Source of the DNA: Sphingomonas sp. LY54
Lineage (GTDB): Bacteria; Pseudomonadota; Alphaproteobacteria; Sphingomonadales; Sphingomonadaceae
DNA length: 64,000 nucleotides
Reading direction: 5' to 3'
NCBI RefSeq assembly: GCF_035594035.1
Contig: NZ_CP141588.1
Coordinates: 496,001-560,000, forward strand
This document shows, one piece after another, positions 30,176-39,780 of this stretch (position 1 is the first letter of the stretch; each line of letters begins with the position of its first letter). Below the pieces are notes generated by a model, which was not told the DNA's origin, ran no database searches, and was given only the letters and a program-made list of their open reading frames with translations. Made by a program: the position numbers and the translations under genes.

Positions 30176-30183
30176 GCTCTTAA

Positions 30184-32850
30184 TCAGCTCTTCTTCAGAG
30201 CCGCCTGCGCCGCCGCGAGGCGGGCGATCGGCACGCGATAGGGCGAGGCCGAGACGTAATCGAGGCCGATATCCTCGCAGAAGGCGATCGAGGTCGGATC
30301 GCCGCCATGCTCGCCGCAGATGCCGAGCTTGATGCCCGGCGCGGTCGCCCTACCCCGCTCCTTGGCCAAGGCGATCAGCTCGCCGACGCCCTCGACGTCG
30401 ATGGTGACGAACGGGTCGCGGGCGAAGATGCCCTTCTCGACATAGGTGGTGAGGAAGCGGCCGGCATCGTCGCGGCTGACGCCCAGGGTCGTCTGCGTGA
30501 GATCGTTGGTGCCGAAGCTGAAGAATTGCGCTTCCTCGGCGATGCTGCCGGCCATCAACGCGGCGCGCGGCAGCTCGATCATCGTCCCGACCAGATAGTC
30601 GACGGACATTCCCTGCTCTTCGAACACGGCCTTGGCGGTGCGGTCGACCAGCTGACGGATGATGGCGAGCTCGGCCTTGGTCGCGACCAGCGGCACCATC
30701 ACTTCGGGGATCGGAGCGTCGCCGCTCTCCTTCGCCACGGTCACCGCCGCCTCGAAAATGGCGCGGGCCTGCATCTCGTAGATTTCGGGATAGGTGATGC
30801 CGAGCCGGCAGCCGCGATGGCCGAGCATCGGATTGAATTCATGCAGCTCGGCCACGCGGCGCTTCAGCACGTCCACCGTCGTGTCGGCGGCGGCGGCGAC
30901 GATCGCGAACTCCTCCTCGTCGTGCGGCAGGAATTCGTGGAGGGGCGGATCGAGCAGGCGGATGGTGACCGGCAGCCCGGCCATGATCCGGAAGATCTCC
31001 TCGAAATCGCTGCGCTGGGCCGGGAGCAATTTGGCGAGCGCGGCACGGCGGCCGGCCTCGGTCTCGGCCAGGATCATCTGGCGGACGTTGCTGATCCGCT
31101 CAGCGTCGAAGAACATATGCTCGGTACGGCAAAGACCGATGCCCTCGGCGCCGAATTCGCGCGCGGTGCGACAGTCGAGCGGCGTTTCGGCATTGGCGCG
31201 GACGCGCAGACGCCGCACTTTGTCGGCCCAGACCATGAGCGCCGCGAAATCCCCGGCCAGCTCGGGCTGCACGGTCGGCACGGCGCCGAGCATCACTTCG
31301 CCGGTGGAACCGTCGATCGTGATGACGTCGCCTTCTTTGATCTCGTGGCCGGCGGCGCGCATCACCTTGGCCTTGGCGTCGATGGCGATGCCGCCGGCGC
31401 CCGAGACGCAGGGACGGCCCATGCCGCGCGCGACCACCGCCGCATGGCTGGTCATGCCGCCGCGCGCCGTCAGGATGCCGCGGGCAGCGTGCATGCCGTG
31501 AATGTCCTCGGGGCTGGTTTCGACCCGGATCAGGATGACCGGCTCGTTCATGCCGGCATAGCGTTCGGCGGTGTCGGCATCGAATACGGCCTGGCCGCAG
31601 GCCGCGCCCGGCGAGGCCGGCAGGCCGCGGGCGATGACGTTGCGCTCGGCGCTCGGATCGAGCGTCGGGTGGAGCAGCTGGTCGAGCGCCTGCGCGTCGA
31701 CGCGGAGCACCGCTTCCTCCTCGGAAATCAGGCCCTCGCGCGCCATGTCGACGGCGATCTTGAGCGCCGCCTTGGCGGTGCGCTTGCCGCTCCGCGTCTG
31801 GAGCATCCATAAAGTGCCGCGCTCCACCGTGAATTCGATGTCCTGCATGTCGCGATAATGGTTCTCGAGCAGGTCGAACACGCGCGCGAGCTGGCCGTAG
31901 ACTTCGGGCAGCGTCTCTTCCATCGAGGGCTGCTTCGCCCCGGCCTTCTCGCGGGCGGCGAGCGTCAGATATTGCGGCGTGCGGATGCCGGCGACGACGT
32001 CCTCGCCCTGCGCGTTGATCAGATATTCGCCATAATAGGCCCGCTCGCCGGTCGAAGGATCGCGGGTGAAGGCGACGCCGGTGGCCGAGGTCTCGCCCAT
32101 ATTGCCGAACACCATCGCCTGGACGTTGACCGCCGTGCCCCAGTCGTGCGGGATGTGGTTCAACCGGCGATAGACCTTGGCGCGCTCGGACTGCCACGAG
32201 CCGAACACCGCGCCGACCGCACCCCAGAGCTGCTCGTGCACGTCCTGCGGGAACGGCCGCTCCCACAATTCCTCGACCAGTTCCTTGTAGCGCCGGACCA
32301 AAGCCTCCCAGTCGGCCGCCTCGAGGTCGGTGTCGAGATGGACGCCCTTATCCTCCTTGGCGATCTCGAGCGCTTCCTCGAACGCGCCATGATCGAGCCC
32401 GAGCACGACGTCCGAATACATCTGGATGAAGCGGCGATAGCTGTCCCAGGCGAAGCGCGCATCGCCCGAGGCTGCGACGAGGCCGGCCACGGTCCCGTCG
32501 TTGAGGCCGAGATTGAGGACCGTGTCCATCATGCCCGGCATCGATACGCGGGCGCCCGAGCGGACCGAGACCAGCAAAGGATCGGCGGGATCGCCGAAGC
32601 TTTTGCCGGTGATCGCCTCGATATGGGCGATGCCCTCGGCGACTTCGGCGCGCAGGCTATCCGGAAAGGCCTCGCCTTCCTCGTAATAGCGCGCGCACAT
32701 CGCGGTCGAGATGGTGAAGCCCGGAGGAACCGGCAGGCCGATCGAGGCCATTTCGGCAAGGTTGGCGCCCTTGCCGCCGAGCAATTCCTTGTCGCCCTTG
32801 CCGCCGTCCGAAACGCCGCCGCCGAAGCGGTACACATATTGGCTCATCAT
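30184..32850 (-). CDS. ppdK: Pyruvate, phosphate dikinase
   Basis: PPDK interconverts pyruvate, ATP and phosphate with PEP, AMP and pyrophosphate. The 888-residue length is standard. The N-terminal ATP-grasp part shows ELLGGKGANLAEMASIGLPV. The phosphohistidine domain has the catalytic motif GGMTSHAAVVARGMGRPC (His near residue 465). The C-terminal PEP-binding barrel has GIGLCRTEHMFF, MLGHRGCRLGITYPEI and SFGTNDLTQTTLG. It is followed, on the same strand, by the family B repeats, and glyS lies upstream. Confidence 0.98.
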   Translation of the reverse strand: MMSQYVYRFGGGVSDGGKGDKELLGGKGANLAEMASIGLPVPPGFTISTAMCARYYEEGEAFPDSLRAEVAEGIAHIEAITGKSFGDPADPLLVSVRSGARVSMPGMMDTVLNLGLNDGTVAGLVAASGDARFAWDSYRRFIQMYSDVVLGLDHGAFEEALEIAKEDKGVHLDTDLEAADWEALVRRYKELVEELWERPFPQDVHEQLWGAVGAVFGSWQSERAKVYRRLNHIPHDWGTAVNVQAMVFGNMGETSATGVAFTRDPSTGERAYYGEYLINAQGEDVVAGIRTPQYLTLAAREKAGAKQPSMEETLPEVYGQLARVFDLLENHYRDMQDIEFTVERGTLWMLQTRSGKRTAKAALKIAVDMAREGLISEEEAVLRVDAQALDQLLHPTLDPSAERNVIARGLPASPGAACGQAVFDADTAERYAGMNEPVILIRVETSPEDIHGMHAARGILTARGGMTSHAAVVARGMGRPCVSGAGGIAIDAKAKVMRAAGHEIKEGDVITIDGSTGEVMLGAVPTVQPELAGDFAALMVWADKVRRLRVRANAETPLDCRTAREFGAEGIGLCRTEHMFFDAERISNVRQMILAETEAGRRAALAKLLPAQRSDFEEIFRIMAGLPVTIRLLDPPLHEFLPHDEEEFAIVAAAADTTVDVLKRRVAELHEFNPMLGHRGCRLGITYPEIYEMQARAIFEAAVTVAKESGDAPIPEVMVPLVATKAELAIIRQLVDRTAKAVFEEQGMSVDYLVGTMIELPRAALMAGSIAEEAQFFSFGTNDLTQTTLGVSRDDAGRFLTTYVEKGIFARDPFVTIDVEGVGELIALAKERGRATAPGIKLGICGEHGGDPTSIAFCEDIGLDYVSASPYRVPIARLAAAQAALKKS

Positions 32851-32921
32851 ACGCCCCCAGAAGCGCGAAGGTTGGAAAAGGTGAGACCGATCCGGCCGAT
32901 TCTGTTCGGACCGGCCATGGC

Positions 32922-35156
32922 TTAGCCCTCGATACGCGAGAAGTCCGCCACCGCATGGACCGCGTCGCGCATCCGGGCGAGCAAAGCGAGCCGCGCCGCG
33001 CGCTTGGCGGGATCCTCGTCATTGACGGTGACCTTGTCGAAGAAGGCGTCGACCGGGCCGCGCAGGGTCGCGAGAGCCCCCATCGCCGCCTCGAAATCCT
33101 CCGCCTCGACCGACGCGCGGGCGCGCGGCTCGGCCGAGTCGAGCGCCTCGACCAGCTCGGCCTCCTCGATCTCTTGGGCATACGACGCCTTGTGGTTGCG
33201 GGCCTCGCCGCCCTCCCACTTCTCGCGCTTCAAGATATTGGCGGCGCGCTTGTAGCCGGCGAGCAGGTCGGCGCCCTCGGACGTCTCGACGAATGCCTGA
33301 AGCGCCTTCACGCGGGCGAGCAGGCGGACAAGATCGTCTTCGCCGCCCAGCGCGAACACCGCGTCGATCAAATCGTGGCGGACGCCCGCTTCGCGCTGCT
33401 GCACCTTGAGGCGATCGGCAAAGAAATCGAGCACGGCTTCCTCGACCTCGGTCACTTCCTCGATGATCTTGGCGCGCTCCATCTTCGGCGTCAGCGACGC
33501 ATCCCAGCGCACGACGACCCGGTCGCCGTGGCGGTAGGTGAACGAGCCGACCTCTGCGGTGATCTCGTGGTCGTCGTCGTCCTCGTCGAGCAGGTTCGGG
33601 AACGAGACCGACGACAGGGCGCCCATGCGCGAGACGATGTTGAGCACGGCCGCCTGGACCAGCACGTCGGACAGCGGAATGCGGAGGCCCGTCCGGGTCA
33701 GGATCTGAAGGAAGCCGAGCGCGGCACGGCGCAAGGCGAACGGATCGCGCGATCCGGTCGGCTTCTCGCCGATCGCGAAGAAGGCGACCAGCGTGTCGAG
33801 CCGGTCGGCGATGTTGACCGCAGCGGTGACCTTGTCGGTGGGGACGTCGTCCCCCTGGCCGGCCGGCTTGTAGTGGTCGCGGACCGCGTTCACCACCGCC
33901 TCGGGCTTGCCCTGCGCCCGCGCCAGGTACGAGCCGAGCGTGCCCTGCAATTCGGGAAATTCGCCGACGCTCTGGCTGACGAGGTCGGCCTTGGCGAGCT
34001 TCGCCGCCGTCTCGACCTCGGCCTTGTCGGCGCCCTTGATCAGCCGTTCCTGGACCAGCCACTGGGCGAGCTTCGCCACCCGCTCCACCTTGTCGGCGAC
34101 CGTGCCGAGCTTCTCGTGGAAGACGATCTCGCCGAGCTTCTTCGCCTGATCCTCGAGGGGCACGTTGAGGTCGTGCTCCCAGAAGAATTTGGCGTCGCTG
34201 AGGCGCGCGGCCAGTACCTTCTCGTTGCCGGCAGTGATCGCCTTGCCGCCGTCCACCGCCTCGATATTCGCCGTGCAGACGAAGTTCGGGGCGAGCGAAC
34301 CGTCCGGCCGCGTGCAGGCGAAATATTTCTGGTTGGTGCGCATGGTGAGCTGGATCACCTCGCGCGGCACCTGGAGAAAGGCGGGATCGAAGCCGCCGAG
34401 CAGAGGCACCGGCCATTCGGTGAGGCCGGCATTCTCGGCGACCAGGCCCTCGTCCTCGACCAGCGCAAGCCCGGCCGCCGCTGCGGCGGCACGCGCGCCC
34501 TCGGAGATGATGCGGCCGCGCTCGGCCGGATCGAGGATCACGTGGCAGGCGCGCAATTTCTCGGCATAGTCGTTGGCCGAGCCGATCGTGATGATGCCGG
34601 GATGGTGGAAGCGGTGGCCGATCGTGGCCGCGCCCGACCGGATGCCGGCAATCTCGAATTCGACGATCTCCTCGCCGAGCAGGGCCACGATGCCCTGCAG
34701 CGGACGGACCCAGCGCAAGGCTTCGGTCGAGGCCGAAGCCGCGCCCCAGCGCATCGACTTGGGCCAGGGAAAATTCCGGATGATCGCCGGAACGGCGTCG
34801 GCGATCACCGAGGCGGTGCTGCGGCCGGGCTTGTCGAGCGTCGCGAACCACACGCCGTCGCGCTCAGTGAGCTGGTCCTGCGAAAGGCCGGTCTTGCGCA
34901 AAAAGCCTTCGAGCGCCTGCGGCGGCGCGCTGGTGCGCGGACCTTTCAGTTCCTCGCTGACCGCTGCAGTCTCGGTCGGCAGCGCGCGCGCGATCAGCGC
35001 CAGCCGGCGCGGCGTCGCATAGGTCTCGATCCCGGCCACGGCGAGGCCGGCGGCGGCAAGCTGCTCGGCGAACAGGCGCGCAAGATCGGCCTGCGCCTTG
35101 GCCTGCATGCGGGCCGGGATTTCCTCGGAAAGAAGCTCGAGCAGGAAATCAGCCAT
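32922..35156 (-). CDS. glyS: Glycine--tRNA ligase beta subunit
   Basis: GlyS is the tRNA-binding subunit of the alpha2beta2 glycyl-tRNA synthetase. The start ATG 35156 (MADFLLELLSEEIPARMQ) follows GGGGAGGATCTGAG and gives 744 residues. Typical segments are ETYATPRRLAL, QLTMRTNQKYFA, and the C-terminal region KRAANILKREKW and PVDAFFDKVTVNDEDP. The frame is open further upstream through a palindromic repeat, which I take as non-coding. glyQ precedes it. Confidence 0.97.
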   Translation of the reverse strand: MADFLLELLSEEIPARMQAKAQADLARLFAEQLAAAGLAVAGIETYATPRRLALIARALPTETAAVSEELKGPRTSAPPQALEGFLRKTGLSQDQLTERDGVWFATLDKPGRSTASVIADAVPAIIRNFPWPKSMRWGAASASTEALRWVRPLQGIVALLGEEIVEFEIAGIRSGAATIGHRFHHPGIITIGSANDYAEKLRACHVILDPAERGRIISEGARAAAAAAGLALVEDEGLVAENAGLTEWPVPLLGGFDPAFLQVPREVIQLTMRTNQKYFACTRPDGSLAPNFVCTANIEAVDGGKAITAGNEKVLAARLSDAKFFWEHDLNVPLEDQAKKLGEIVFHEKLGTVADKVERVAKLAQWLVQERLIKGADKAEVETAAKLAKADLVSQSVGEFPELQGTLGSYLARAQGKPEAVVNAVRDHYKPAGQGDDVPTDKVTAAVNIADRLDTLVAFFAIGEKPTGSRDPFALRRAALGFLQILTRTGLRIPLSDVLVQAAVLNIVSRMGALSSVSFPNLLDEDDDDHEITAEVGSFTYRHGDRVVVRWDASLTPKMERAKIIEEVTEVEEAVLDFFADRLKVQQREAGVRHDLIDAVFALGGEDDLVRLLARVKALQAFVETSEGADLLAGYKRAANILKREKWEGGEARNHKASYAQEIEEAELVEALDSAEPRARASVEAEDFEAAMGALATLRGPVDAFFDKVTVNDEDPAKRAARLALLARMRDAVHAVADFSRIEG

Positions 35157-35157
35157 C

Positions 35158-35290
35158 TCAGATCCTCCCCTGCACGGGGAGGGGGACCAGCCGCAGGCTG
35201 GTGGAGGGGCTGCGCAGGACGAGCGGCGTCGCGCCAACCCCTCCGCCGTTCTTCGAACGGTCCCCCTCCCCGCTCCGGGGAGGATTTCCA
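35158..35290. repeat. GGGGAGG-type inverted repeats between glyQ and glyS (family C-like)
   Basis: The intergenic DNA is filled by palindromic sequence. It has CCTCCCCTGCACGGGGAGGG near 35165, ACCAGCCGCAGGCTGGT near 35188, CGTTCTTCGAACG near 35254 and CCTCCCCGCTCCGGGGAGGA near 35266. The outer CCTCCCC/GGGGAGG blocks are inverted with respect to each other. The repeat provides the glyS ribosome-binding site (GGGGAGGATC on the minus strand). Confidence 0.8.
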
Positions 35291-35297
35291 CACAGCA

Positions 35298-36182
35298 TCA
35301 CGCGTCCCATCCGTTCTTTTCCATCCAGGCCGCGGCGACCGCCTTGGTGAGGTCGCGGACGCGGCCGATATAGGCCTGGCGCTCGGCGACCGAGATCACG
35401 CCGCGCGCCTGCAGGGTGTTGAAGATGTGGCTTGCCTTGATCGCCTGGTCGTAGGCCGGCAGCGGCAGCTGGCGGTCGACGCAGGCGCGGCACTCGTCGG
35501 CGGCCTCGCGGAACCAGCGGAACAATGTCTCGGTGTTCGCCACTTCGAAATTGTAGGCGCTGAACTCGCGCTCGTTCTCCTGGAAGACGTCGCCATAGGT
35601 GACGGCCTGCTCGCCCTCTTTGGCATCGTTGAACTTCAAATCGAACACGCTGTCGACGCCCTGGATGTACATGGCCAGCCGCTCGAGCCCGTAGGTGAGT
35701 TCGCCCGCGACCGGCTTGCAGTCGAAGCCGCCGACCTGCTGGAAATAGGTGAATTGCGTCACCTCCATGCCGTCGCACCAGACTTCCCAGCCGAGGCCCC
35801 ACGCGCCGAGCGTCGGGCTCTCCCAATCGTCCTCGACGAAGCGGATGTCGTGCTTGGTGAAATCGATGCCGATCGCGGCGAGGCTGCCGAGATAGAGCTG
35901 CTGCAGATCGGGCGGGCTCGGCTTCAGGATCACCTGATATTGGTAATACGCCCCCAGCCGGTTCGGATTCTCGCCGTAGCGGCCGTCGGTCGGGCGGCGG
36001 CTCGGCTGGACATAGGCCGCCTTCCATGGATTGGGCCCGAGCGACCGCAAGGTCGTGGCGGGGTGGAAGGTTCCGGCCCCCATCTCCATGTCATAGGGCT
36101 GGAGGATGACGCAGCCCTGGCTGCTCCAATAATCGTGGAGGGTCAGGATCAGCTTCTGGAAACTGAGCGGTTGGGAGCCCAA
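35298..36182 (-). CDS. glyQ: Glycine--tRNA ligase alpha subunit
   Basis: GlyQ is the catalytic class II subunit of the tetrameric glycyl-tRNA synthetase. It contains [20 protein letters not shown], the motif [19 protein letters not shown], and [19 protein letters not shown], which are near-invariant in the family. I chose a TTG start at 36182, because GAAGG lies seven bases upstream and the length becomes 294 residues, as expected. An ATG at 36230 adds 16 residues but has no ribosome-binding site. Confidence 0.97.
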   Translation of the reverse strand: MGSQPLSFQKLILTLHDYWSSQGCVILQPYDMEMGAGTFHPATTLRSLGPNPWKAAYVQPSRRPTDGRYGENPNRLGAYYQYQVILKPSPPDLQQLYLGSLAAIGIDFTKHDIRFVEDDWESPTLGAWGLGWEVWCDGMEVTQFTYFQQVGGFDCKPVAGELTYGLERLAMYIQGVDSVFDLKFNDAKEGEQAVTYGDVFQENEREFSAYNFEVANTETLFRWFREAADECRACVDRQLPLPAYDQAIKASHIFNTLQARGVISVAERQAYIGRVRDLTKAVAAAWMEKNGWDA

Positions 36183-36302
36183 GAGGATACCTTCGCAACG
36201 GCTGGATGAGGTGGCGTCGCTTTGGCGCATGGGTGAAAGACGGTCAAGCAAGCCGGTGTTAAGCCGGGTGCGGCACAAAGGGCCGGCAGAATGGGAGTTG
36301 CC

Positions 36303-37208
36303 ATGTTCGCGTTGAAGAAAGTGTCCAAGTTCCTGGCCGCGTTGGGCGGGCTGTCGGTCGCCGCCTGCGCCACGCCCGAGGGCGCCGCGACCGCCGCGCC
36401 CGCGCCCAAGCCGGCTTTGTGGAAGGTCGCGGACGCGGACACGACCATCTATCTGTTCGGCACGATCCACATCCTGCCCAAGGATCTGCAGTGGCGCACG
36501 CCCAGGCTGGCCGAGGCGATCGCCGAGAGCGACGAGCTCGTGCTCGAGACCGAAATGGGCACCGATCTCGCCGCGACCGCCAAGGTGATGCGCAAGATGG
36601 GCCTCTCCGACGGGCTGCCGCCGCTGATCGAACGCGTTCCCGAGGAGAAGAAGCCGGCGCTCGCCAGCCTGATCAAGTCGACCGGCGTCCCCGCCAAGGC
36701 GCTCGACCGGATGGAGACCTGGGCGGCGGCGCTGATGCTGACGGCCGCCTCGTTCCGCAACATGGGCTTTGCCGCCGAGGCGGGCGTCGAGAAGAGCATC
36801 GAGGTCGATTACAAGGGCCAGGACAAGAGGATCAGCGGGCTCGAGACCGTCGAGCAGCAGTTCGGCTTCTTCGATTCGCTGTCCGAGGAGGCGCAGCGCG
36901 CCTTCCTGGTCGGCGCGATCGAGGATCCGGCCGGCGCGCGTGCGCAGTTCCAGGCTATGCTGAAGGCATGGGCCTCGGGCGACACCGACGCCATCGCCGC
37001 CACGTTCGACGCCGAGACCGCTTTCTCGCCCGAACTGCGCGCGGTGCTGATGCAGCGCCGCAACGTGGCCTGGGCGGACTGGATCGCCAAGCGTCTCGAC
37101 ACGCCGGGCACGGTGATGGTCGCGGTCGGCGCGGGCCACCTCGCCGGGCGCGACAGCGTGCAGGCGATGCTGGCGCAGCGCGGGCTGAAGGCGCAGCGCG
37201 TGCAGTGA
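36303..37208 (+). CDS. TraB/GumN-family lipoprotein
   Basis: The 301-residue protein has a lipobox (VAAC near residue 21). The TraB/GumN fold is marked by [42 protein letters not shown] and [20 protein letters not shown]. The GTIH and VGAGHLAG histidines resemble the putative metal-binding residues of this Tiki-like protease-related family. A GGGAG ribosome-binding site lies ahead of ATG 36303. The target is unknown; it is probably periplasmic. Confidence 0.85.
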   Translation: MFALKKVSKFLAALGGLSVAACATPEGAATAAPAPKPALWKVADADTTIYLFGTIHILPKDLQWRTPRLAEAIAESDELVLETEMGTDLAATAKVMRKMGLSDGLPPLIERVPEEKKPALASLIKSTGVPAKALDRMETWAAALMLTAASFRNMGFAAEAGVEKSIEVDYKGQDKRISGLETVEQQFGFFDSLSEEAQRAFLVGAIEDPAGARAQFQAMLKAWASGDTDAIAATFDAETAFSPELRAVLMQRRNVAWADWIAKRLDTPGTVMVAVGAGHLAGRDSVQAMLAQRGLKAQRVQ

Positions 37209-37334
37209 CGCGGGCGGGGCGTTCGCCTTGCCTTCGCTGCCCCCCTCCCCTATAGGGCCCGCTTCCCCGTTCATGGTCATCCCTGGAGGCGTGCGCGGCG
37301 GAAGTTATATCAATCTGTTTTGAAGGACATGCAC

Positions 37335-38000
37335 ATGAGCGAACAGCTTACGCTGTCGGCCGAGACGCGCGATCGGGCAGGCAAGGGAGCCTCCCGTGCC
37401 ATGCGTCGCGAAGGCCGCGTTCCCGCCGTGATCTACGGCGCCAAGGAAGAGCCCCTCTCGATCCACGTCGAGGAGAAGGTTCTGATGAAGATGCTCAACA
37501 CCGGGCACTTCATGAACTCGGTCGTGATGATCGACGTCGCCGGCAAGGCCAACCGCACGCTCCCGAAGGACGTGCAGTTCCACCCGGTCACCGATCGTCC
37601 GCTGCATGTCGACTTCCTGCGCATCGGCGAGCATTCGACCGTCACGGTCGCCGTGCCGATCCGCTTCGTCAATGAAGAGGGCTCGAAGGGCCTGAAGCGC
37701 GGCGGCGTGCTCAACACCGTCCGCCACGATCTCGAGCTGATCTGCGAAGCGTCCGTGATCCCCGACGAGATCGAGATCGACCTCGCCGGCCTCGACATCG
37801 GCGATTCGCTGCACATCTCGCAGGTGAAGCTGCCCAAGGGCACCGAATCCGCGATCACCGACCGCGACTTCACCATCGCGACGATCGTCGCTCCGTCCGG
37901 CCTGAAGGCCGAGGCCGAGGAAGCCGAGGAGGCTGCGGCCGCGGCCGACGTTCCGACCGTGGGCGAAGAGTCCGCGGGCGAAGAAACCTCGGAAGGCTAA
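37335..38000 (+). CDS. rplY: 50S ribosomal protein L25/general stress protein Ctc
   Basis: This is a CTC-type L25 that binds 5S rRNA. The 221-residue form has the N-terminal L25 domain ([31 protein letters not shown]) and the C-terminal beta domain. The protein ends with an acidic tail rich in Glu and Ala, as is common in alphaproteobacteria. ATG 37335 has AAGGA upstream; a TTG at 37320 and an ATG at 37329 are also in frame. pth follows on the same strand, a common pairing. Confidence 0.95.
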   Translation: MSEQLTLSAETRDRAGKGASRAMRREGRVPAVIYGAKEEPLSIHVEEKVLMKMLNTGHFMNSVVMIDVAGKANRTLPKDVQFHPVTDRPLHVDFLRIGEHSTVTVAVPIRFVNEEGSKGLKRGGVLNTVRHDLELICEASVIPDEIEIDLAGLDIGDSLHISQVKLPKGTESAITDRDFTIATIVAPSGLKAEAEEAEEAAAAADVPTVGEESAGEETSEG

Positions 38001-38109
38001 GGGCCTTTTGGCTTTGTTCGGCTGGCTCAGCTCCCTCTTCGTGCCACGGCGCGTGGAGGTGCTGGGCCAGACCGGCGAAGACGTCGGCGACTGGGGTGAT
38101 TTCGAACCC

Positions 38110-38679
38110 ATGCAGATCTGGGTCGGCCTCGGCAATCCGGGCGCGCAATATGCGATGCACCGCCACAATGTCGGCTTCATGGCGCTCGACGCCATTGCCG
38201 AAATCCACAATTTCGACCCGCCCAAGAAAGCGTTCCAGGGTTGGACGCAGCAGGGCCGGATCGGCTCGGAGCGCATCCTGCTCCTGAAGCCCGCCACCTT
38301 CATGAACGACAGCGGCCGCGCGATCGGCGAGGCGATGCGCTTCTTCAAGAAGGATATCGACGCCCTTACGGTCTTCCACGACGAGCTCGATCTCGCGCCG
38401 TTCAAGGTCAAGGTGAAGACCGGCGGCGGCACCGCCGGCCACAATGGCCTGCGCTCCACCGAGGCCCATATCGGCAACGCCTTCCGCCGCGTGCGGCTGG
38501 GCATCGGCCACCCCGGCCACAAGGACCGGGTCACCAAGCACGTCCTCGGCAATTACGCCAAGGCCGAGACCGACGACCTCGCCGCCATGCTCGGCGCGAT
38601 CGCCGGCGAGGCCGATTGGCTCGCCAAAGGCGACGACGCCCGCTTCATGAGCGAAGTCGCCCGCCGGCTCCAGGACTGA
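38110..38679 (+). CDS. pth: Peptidyl-tRNA hydrolase
   Basis: Pth releases tRNA from peptidyl-tRNAs that drop off the ribosome. The 189-residue protein has the family core: QIWVGLGNPGAQYAMHRHNV (with the catalytic His), LLKPATFMNDSG, FHDELDLAPFKVKVKTGGG and AGHNGLRS. The frame is also open back to a TTG at 38008. That would add 34 residues (MALFGWLSSLFVPRRVEVLG...) not seen in typical Pth. I chose ATG 38110 by family length. Confidence 0.95.
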   Translation: MQIWVGLGNPGAQYAMHRHNVGFMALDAIAEIHNFDPPKKAFQGWTQQGRIGSERILLLKPATFMNDSGRAIGEAMRFFKKDIDALTVFHDELDLAPFKVKVKTGGGTAGHNGLRSTEAHIGNAFRRVRLGIGHPGHKDRVTKHVLGNYAKAETDDLAAMLGAIAGEADWLAKGDDARFMSEVARRLQD

Positions 38680-38681
38680 CG

Positions 38682-39044
38682 GTGCGGCTGAACCAGGTCA
38701 CCGTCGGCACGACCGATTATGACGCGGCGGTCGCCTTCTACACCCGGCTCGGTCTCACCCAGATCGTCCATTCCCCGCCCCGCTATGCGCGGTTTGAGAC
38801 GCCCGACGGCGAGACTCTCTCGATCCATCTGGTCGACGCGGTGGCGAGCACCACCACCATCTATTTCGAGGTGGACGAAGTCGACGCGTTCGTCGCGAAA
38901 CTCGGTCTGCCGCTGCTGCACGAACCGATCGACCAGGCTTGGCTGTGGCGCGAGGCGCGGCTGCGAGATCCCTCAGGCAACGTCATCTGCCTCTACCATG
39001 CCGGCGACAACCGGCGCTTCCCTCCCTGGCGGGTTAAGATCTAA
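38682..39044 (+). CDS. VOC-superfamily (glyoxalase-like) protein
   Basis: The 120-residue protein has the beta-alpha-beta-beta-beta pattern of the glyoxalase/bleomycin-resistance fold, with VTVGTTDYDAAVAFYTRLGL, then FETPDGETLSIHLVD, and ends with LRDPSGNVICLYHAGDNR. The His and Glu positions fit metal ligands of the fold. The start is GTG 38682, two bases after the pth stop. The reaction is unknown. The last four bases overlap the convergent cyclophilin gene. Confidence 0.75.
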   Translation: MRLNQVTVGTTDYDAAVAFYTRLGLTQIVHSPPRYARFETPDGETLSIHLVDAVASTTTIYFEVDEVDAFVAKLGLPLLHEPIDQAWLWREARLRDPSGNVICLYHAGDNRRFPPWRVKI

Positions 39045-39658
39045 TCCGCCCGGCGCGCGCGGACGATCGGGATCGGCGGCGCCAGCATCTGGCCCTTCAT
39101 CGCGCCCTCCCCTGCGGTCGGCGAGGTCGGCGCGGCGAGGATGCGGCGCACCAGGTCCATCCCCTCGACCACCCGGCCGAACACGGCGAAGCCCTGATTG
39201 TCGCCCGGCTGCTTGGGGTCCGCGTCCATCGAGACGAGATCGCCTACGGTGATGAAGAAATCGGCATTGGCCGAGCCCGGCGCCGCCCGCGCCATCGAGA
39301 TCGCGCCGTCGACATGGCTGAGCCCGGTCTTCGTGGTCGGCTCGTGCGCGATCGGCGGCAGCACGCGCTTGGGATCGTTGCGCACGCCGCCTTGGATCAG
39401 GCCGTAGCCCTGGCCGATCGGCGTGGCGCGGTAGAAGGCGACGCCGTCGAGCCTTTTGCCGTCGACATAGCGCAGGAAGTTGGCGGTCGTGACCGGCGCG
39501 CGCTCCTTCTCCAGCGCCAGCACGATCGGCCCCTCGGCCGTCTCGAGGACGACGCGGATCACGGCCGGCTGCGGCGCGGCCGCCGGGGCCGGCTCCTGCG
39601 CCTGAGCGGGGACGAGCGGGAGGAGGGCAAGAGCGAGCAGGGCGAATCGGGCGAACAT
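39041..39658 (-). CDS. Periplasmic peptidyl-prolyl isomerase (cyclophilin)
   Basis: The 205-residue protein begins with a signal peptide ([21 protein letters not shown]) and has the cyclophilin core. [20 protein letters not shown] precedes [30 protein letters not shown] and [17 protein letters not shown] follow. It most likely assists protein folding in the periplasm. It is convergent with the VOC gene and overlaps it by 4 bp. Confidence 0.92.
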   Translation of the reverse strand: MFARFALLALALLPLVPAQAQEPAPAAAPQPAVIRVVLETAEGPIVLALEKERAPVTTANFLRYVDGKRLDGVAFYRATPIGQGYGLIQGGVRNDPKRVLPPIAHEPTTKTGLSHVDGAISMARAAPGSANADFFITVGDLVSMDADPKQPGDNQGFAVFGRVVEGMDLVRRILAAPTSPTAGEGAMKGQMLAPPIPIVRARRAD

Positions 39659-39780
39659 CCGCCAAGGCTAGCGAAGTTTCGCGCCCACACCACCGCATCG
39701 CTGGCATTTCGCCGGTCCAGCCGCTAACGGGCGGGCATATTTCATCCTCTCCGGCGTGGGCAGAGGATCAAGGAGACATT

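Noticed and set aside
32955..36209. A 1084-codon open frame on the plus strand
   Set aside because: It is antisense to glyS and glyQ, has no domain, and is Arg/Gly/Ala-rich. Long antisense frames arise from high GC at third positions.
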